From NCBI GenBank assembly GCA_047921455.1, contig JBLRWC010000010.1:1-64000 (forward strand): 64,000 nucleotides of DNA, in the 5' to 3' direction. The position numbers were made by a program, and so were the translations under genes. Every line of letters starts with the position of its first letter. Positions within the stretch are counted from its first letter, which is position 1. The notes under the pieces are model-generated. The model was not told where the DNA came from. It did not search any database and saw only the letters and a list, made by a program, of their open reading frames with translations. Source of the DNA: XN24 sp047921455 (GTDB lineage: Bacteria; Pseudomonadota; Gammaproteobacteria; Steroidobacterales; XN24). This document shows, piece by piece, positions 62,413-64,000 of the stretch.

Positions 62413-63798
62413 GTGAATGCCGAAATCGCCCAGGACCAGGAAACCCTGCACACGCAACTCGCGGAGTCTCGCGAGCAGCTGGCCGCCGCCGGCCGGGCAC
62501 TGGCCGCAGCCGACCAGGCGCTGGAGGAACTGTCGACCGAGCGCCAGAACTACCTGCTGCTGCAGGAGGCTTGCAGCGCGCTCGCGCGCCTGGACGAAGC
62601 CAATGCTGCGGAGCTGTTCTGGGGTGCACGGCTGAGCCGGGAGGGCTCCAACAAGCATCTCGAGCGTGTGCAGGCGCGCGTGGCGGCCTTCGAGGAACGC
62701 TGGGCCGGGATCGAGCGGCGCCGCCAGGCGGCTATCGAGGAGATGAGCCGGCACCAGGAAGGCCTCGAAATTCTCGAGGAGGACCTGTTCCAGGCGCAGC
62801 AGCAGGAGGAGCGCCGCAAGCTCGAATGGATCGTTGAGCGGGAGATCAGCGCACTGCCGGCACGCCATGCCGTGATGCCGTGGGCCCGTGGCGGGGAGGA
62901 TGACAGACGCTTCCGCAAGACCCTGGGCGCATCGTTGCTGGTCAGCCTGCTGCTGGGGCTGCTGTTGCCGTTCGTCGATCTTCCCATGCCCACGCGGGCG
63001 GAACTGACCGAAGTGCCGGAACGCCTGGCCCGGCTCGTCGAGCAGCGCTTGCCACCACCGCCCCCGCCCGTGCAGGAAGTTCGCCCGGAAACGCCGGAGC
63101 CGGTGGTGGAACCGGTTGAAACGACGCCAGAACCCACGGAGACCAAGCCGGTGGTTGCCGAGGCGCCCACGCCCGTGCAGCAGCCGGCGCCGAAGCGGGC
63201 TGAGCCCGCGGGCATTCTTGCCTTCCGCGAGAAATTTTCAGGTCTCGCCGAAACGAGGCCGTCAGCCCAGCTCGGCGCGGACGCGCGGATCAGCGGCGCG
63301 GGCCAGGAAGCCAGCGGGCGCCCGGAGCGATCAATGGTTACCAGCCAGGCGCCCGGGTCCAGTGGCGGCATCAACCTCGCCGCGCTCAGTCGCGGTGGCG
63401 GTGGCGGCGGCGGCGCGATGGCCGGTGTCGCGGTGACGCAAGCAACGAGCTCGATCGGCGGAGGCGGTGCCGACCGGCCGACCGCCGGTGGCGGCAGCGC
63501 GACGGCGGGGCGCACCGACGAGGAAATCCAGATTGTGTTCGATCGTCACAAGGCGGCACTGTACCGATTGTATAACCGCGAGTTGCGCCGGGATCCGACG
63601 CTGCGCGGACAAATGGTGTTGCGCATCCGCATCGAGCCGGATGGCCGTGTCTCCCTGTGCGAACTGCAGGGCACCGATATGAATGCGCCGGAACTCTCAG
63701 CACAGGTGCTGGAGCGCGTGCGAACCTTCCACTTCGGTGCGAAGGACGTACCCCCGGTAACACTGGTCTACCCGATCGACTTCCTGCCCGCGACCTGA
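62413..63798 (+). CDS. TonB-like protein with AgmX/PglI-type C-terminal domain (operon gene 9)
   Basis: A 461-aa protein, GTG start. The cytosolic N-terminus is a long coiled coil (about 1-150). One transmembrane helix, KTLGASLLVSLLLGLLLPFV (about 173-193), is followed by a proline-rich periplasmic linker (about 200-260: PPPPPVQEVRPETPEPVVEP), a Gly-rich stretch (ALSRGGGGGGGAMAGV) and a C-terminal domain (about 375-461) with FDRHKAALYRLYNRELRRDP and LRIRIEPDGRVSLCELQGTD. This end domain is the TonB-like AgmX/PglI C-terminal family found in myxobacterial gliding proteins (GltG/GltJ). It should couple the ExbBD-like motor to the outer envelope. Confidence 0.88.
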   Translation: MNAEIAQDQETLHTQLAESREQLAAAGRALAAADQALEELSTERQNYLLLQEACSALARLDEANAAELFWGARLSREGSNKHLERVQARVAAFEERWAGIERRRQAAIEEMSRHQEGLEILEEDLFQAQQQEERRKLEWIVEREISALPARHAVMPWARGGEDDRRFRKTLGASLLVSLLLGLLLPFVDLPMPTRAELTEVPERLARLVEQRLPPPPPPVQEVRPETPEPVVEPVETTPEPTETKPVVAEAPTPVQQPAPKRAEPAGILAFREKFSGLAETRPSAQLGADARISGAGQEASGRPERSMVTSQAPGSSGGINLAALSRGGGGGGGAMAGVAVTQATSSIGGGGADRPTAGGGSATAGRTDEEIQIVFDRHKAALYRLYNRELRRDPTLRGQMVLRIRIEPDGRVSLCELQGTDMNAPELSAQVLERVRTFHFGAKDVPPVTLVYPIDFLPAT

Positions 63799-63885
63799 GT
63801 GGGCGCAGAGGCCGGATATTTTCATGACAGGCAAAGACTGAACACGATGAGCTGACATCACCACAGACGAACGACCAGTCAAATT

Positions 63886-63972
63886 CAGACAAAGGCAAAC
63901 CCACCGAAAGGTGGCGACGCAAAGTCACCGGTCTACCGGGCCTCCGGGCTCCAGGACAGCGGGACCGCCGGA
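63886..63972 (+). ncRNA. Cyclic-di-GMP-I (GEMM-I) riboswitch, copy 2
   Basis: It shares a 45-nt identical core (63891-63935) with the copy at 53948-53992, including GGCAAACC, the GAAA tetraloop and GACGCAAAG. The second arm has its own loop sequence (CCGGGCCTCCGGG) but the same AGGACAGCGGGACCGCCG. The downstream platform also resembles copy 1 (ATCCAGTC and CCTCGG). It begins 87 bp after the operon's last stop codon. Its target gene lies beyond the window. The flank upstream of it does not contain the CRP-like site seen at copy 1. Confidence 0.92.
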
Positions 63973-64000
63973 ATCCAGTCCGACTTGGGGCTGCCTCGGC

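Noticed and set aside
63799..63885. CRP-like site before riboswitch 2
   Set aside because: The nearest candidate (GATGA then TCAC) has a 7-nt spacer and a mismatched half site, so it does not fit the 6-nt spacing.

Overview
The window is a high-GC chromosomal stretch from a gammaproteobacterium. Gene order supports this: queA-tgt-yajC-secD-secF, trmJ-iscS...ndk-rlmN-pilF-rodZ-hisS-yfgM-bamB-der and xseA/guaB-guaA-tadA-mltF are classical gammaproteobacterial neighbourhoods. The high GC, a Xanthomonas-like MetX variant and a leucine-degradation (liu) cluster suggest the Xanthomonadales/Steroidobacterales/Woeseiales side of the class; this placement is inference only. A run of exactly 100 N at 22807-22906 marks a scaffold gap, so this is a draft or metagenome assembly.

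Layout. (1) 121-13352, minus strand: an eleven-gene catabolic operon for leucine/isovalerate. In transcription order it runs leucine dehydrogenase, isovaleryl-CoA dehydrogenase, thiolase, methylcrotonyl-CoA carboxylase beta, methylglutaconyl-CoA hydratase, methylcrotonyl-CoA carboxylase alpha, HMG-CoA lyase, an SDR dehydrogenase, ETF-ubiquinone oxidoreductase, EtfB and EtfA. It covers the path from leucine to acetoacetate plus acetyl-CoA and the electron route to ubiquinone, except for the 2-oxoacid dehydrogenase. A B12-dependent fused mutase, IcmF, is divergent at 13674-17117. (2) 17331-22767: a seven-gene TonB2-like energy-transduction operon (DUF3450, TtpC-type ExbB, ExbB, two ExbD, TonB, TPR). 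(3) 22768-25934: the gap, xerD, a DsbC-like thioredoxin-fold protein, 7Fe ferredoxin, a Nudix hydrolase and tRNA-Leu(CAA). (4) 26059-49580: housekeeping genes for queuosine, the Sec translocase, Fe-S assembly, RNA modification, outer-membrane assembly and GMP synthesis. (5) 49577-53777: MltF, an S9 peptidase and an unknown small gene.

(6) 53887-64000 is the most unusual part. A predicted CRP-family site, a promoter and a cyclic-di-GMP-I (GEMM-I) riboswitch precede a nine-gene operon at 54102-63798. The genes encode a membrane-anchored coiled-coil protein, a 627-aa TPR protein, a 1055-aa TPR lipoprotein, a small TPR lipoprotein, a 90-aa secreted protein, ExbB/TolQ, two ExbD/TolR and a TonB-like protein with an AgmX/PglI-type C-terminus. 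A second riboswitch, sharing an identical 45-nt core with the first, follows immediately and presumably controls whatever lies beyond the window. The gene set resembles the proton-driven Agl/Glt trans-envelope machinery of myxobacterial gliding. One of the two ExbD paralogues has Asn where the proton-carrying Asp should be. I propose it as a c-di-GMP-controlled, proton-motive-force-driven envelope machine of unknown function.
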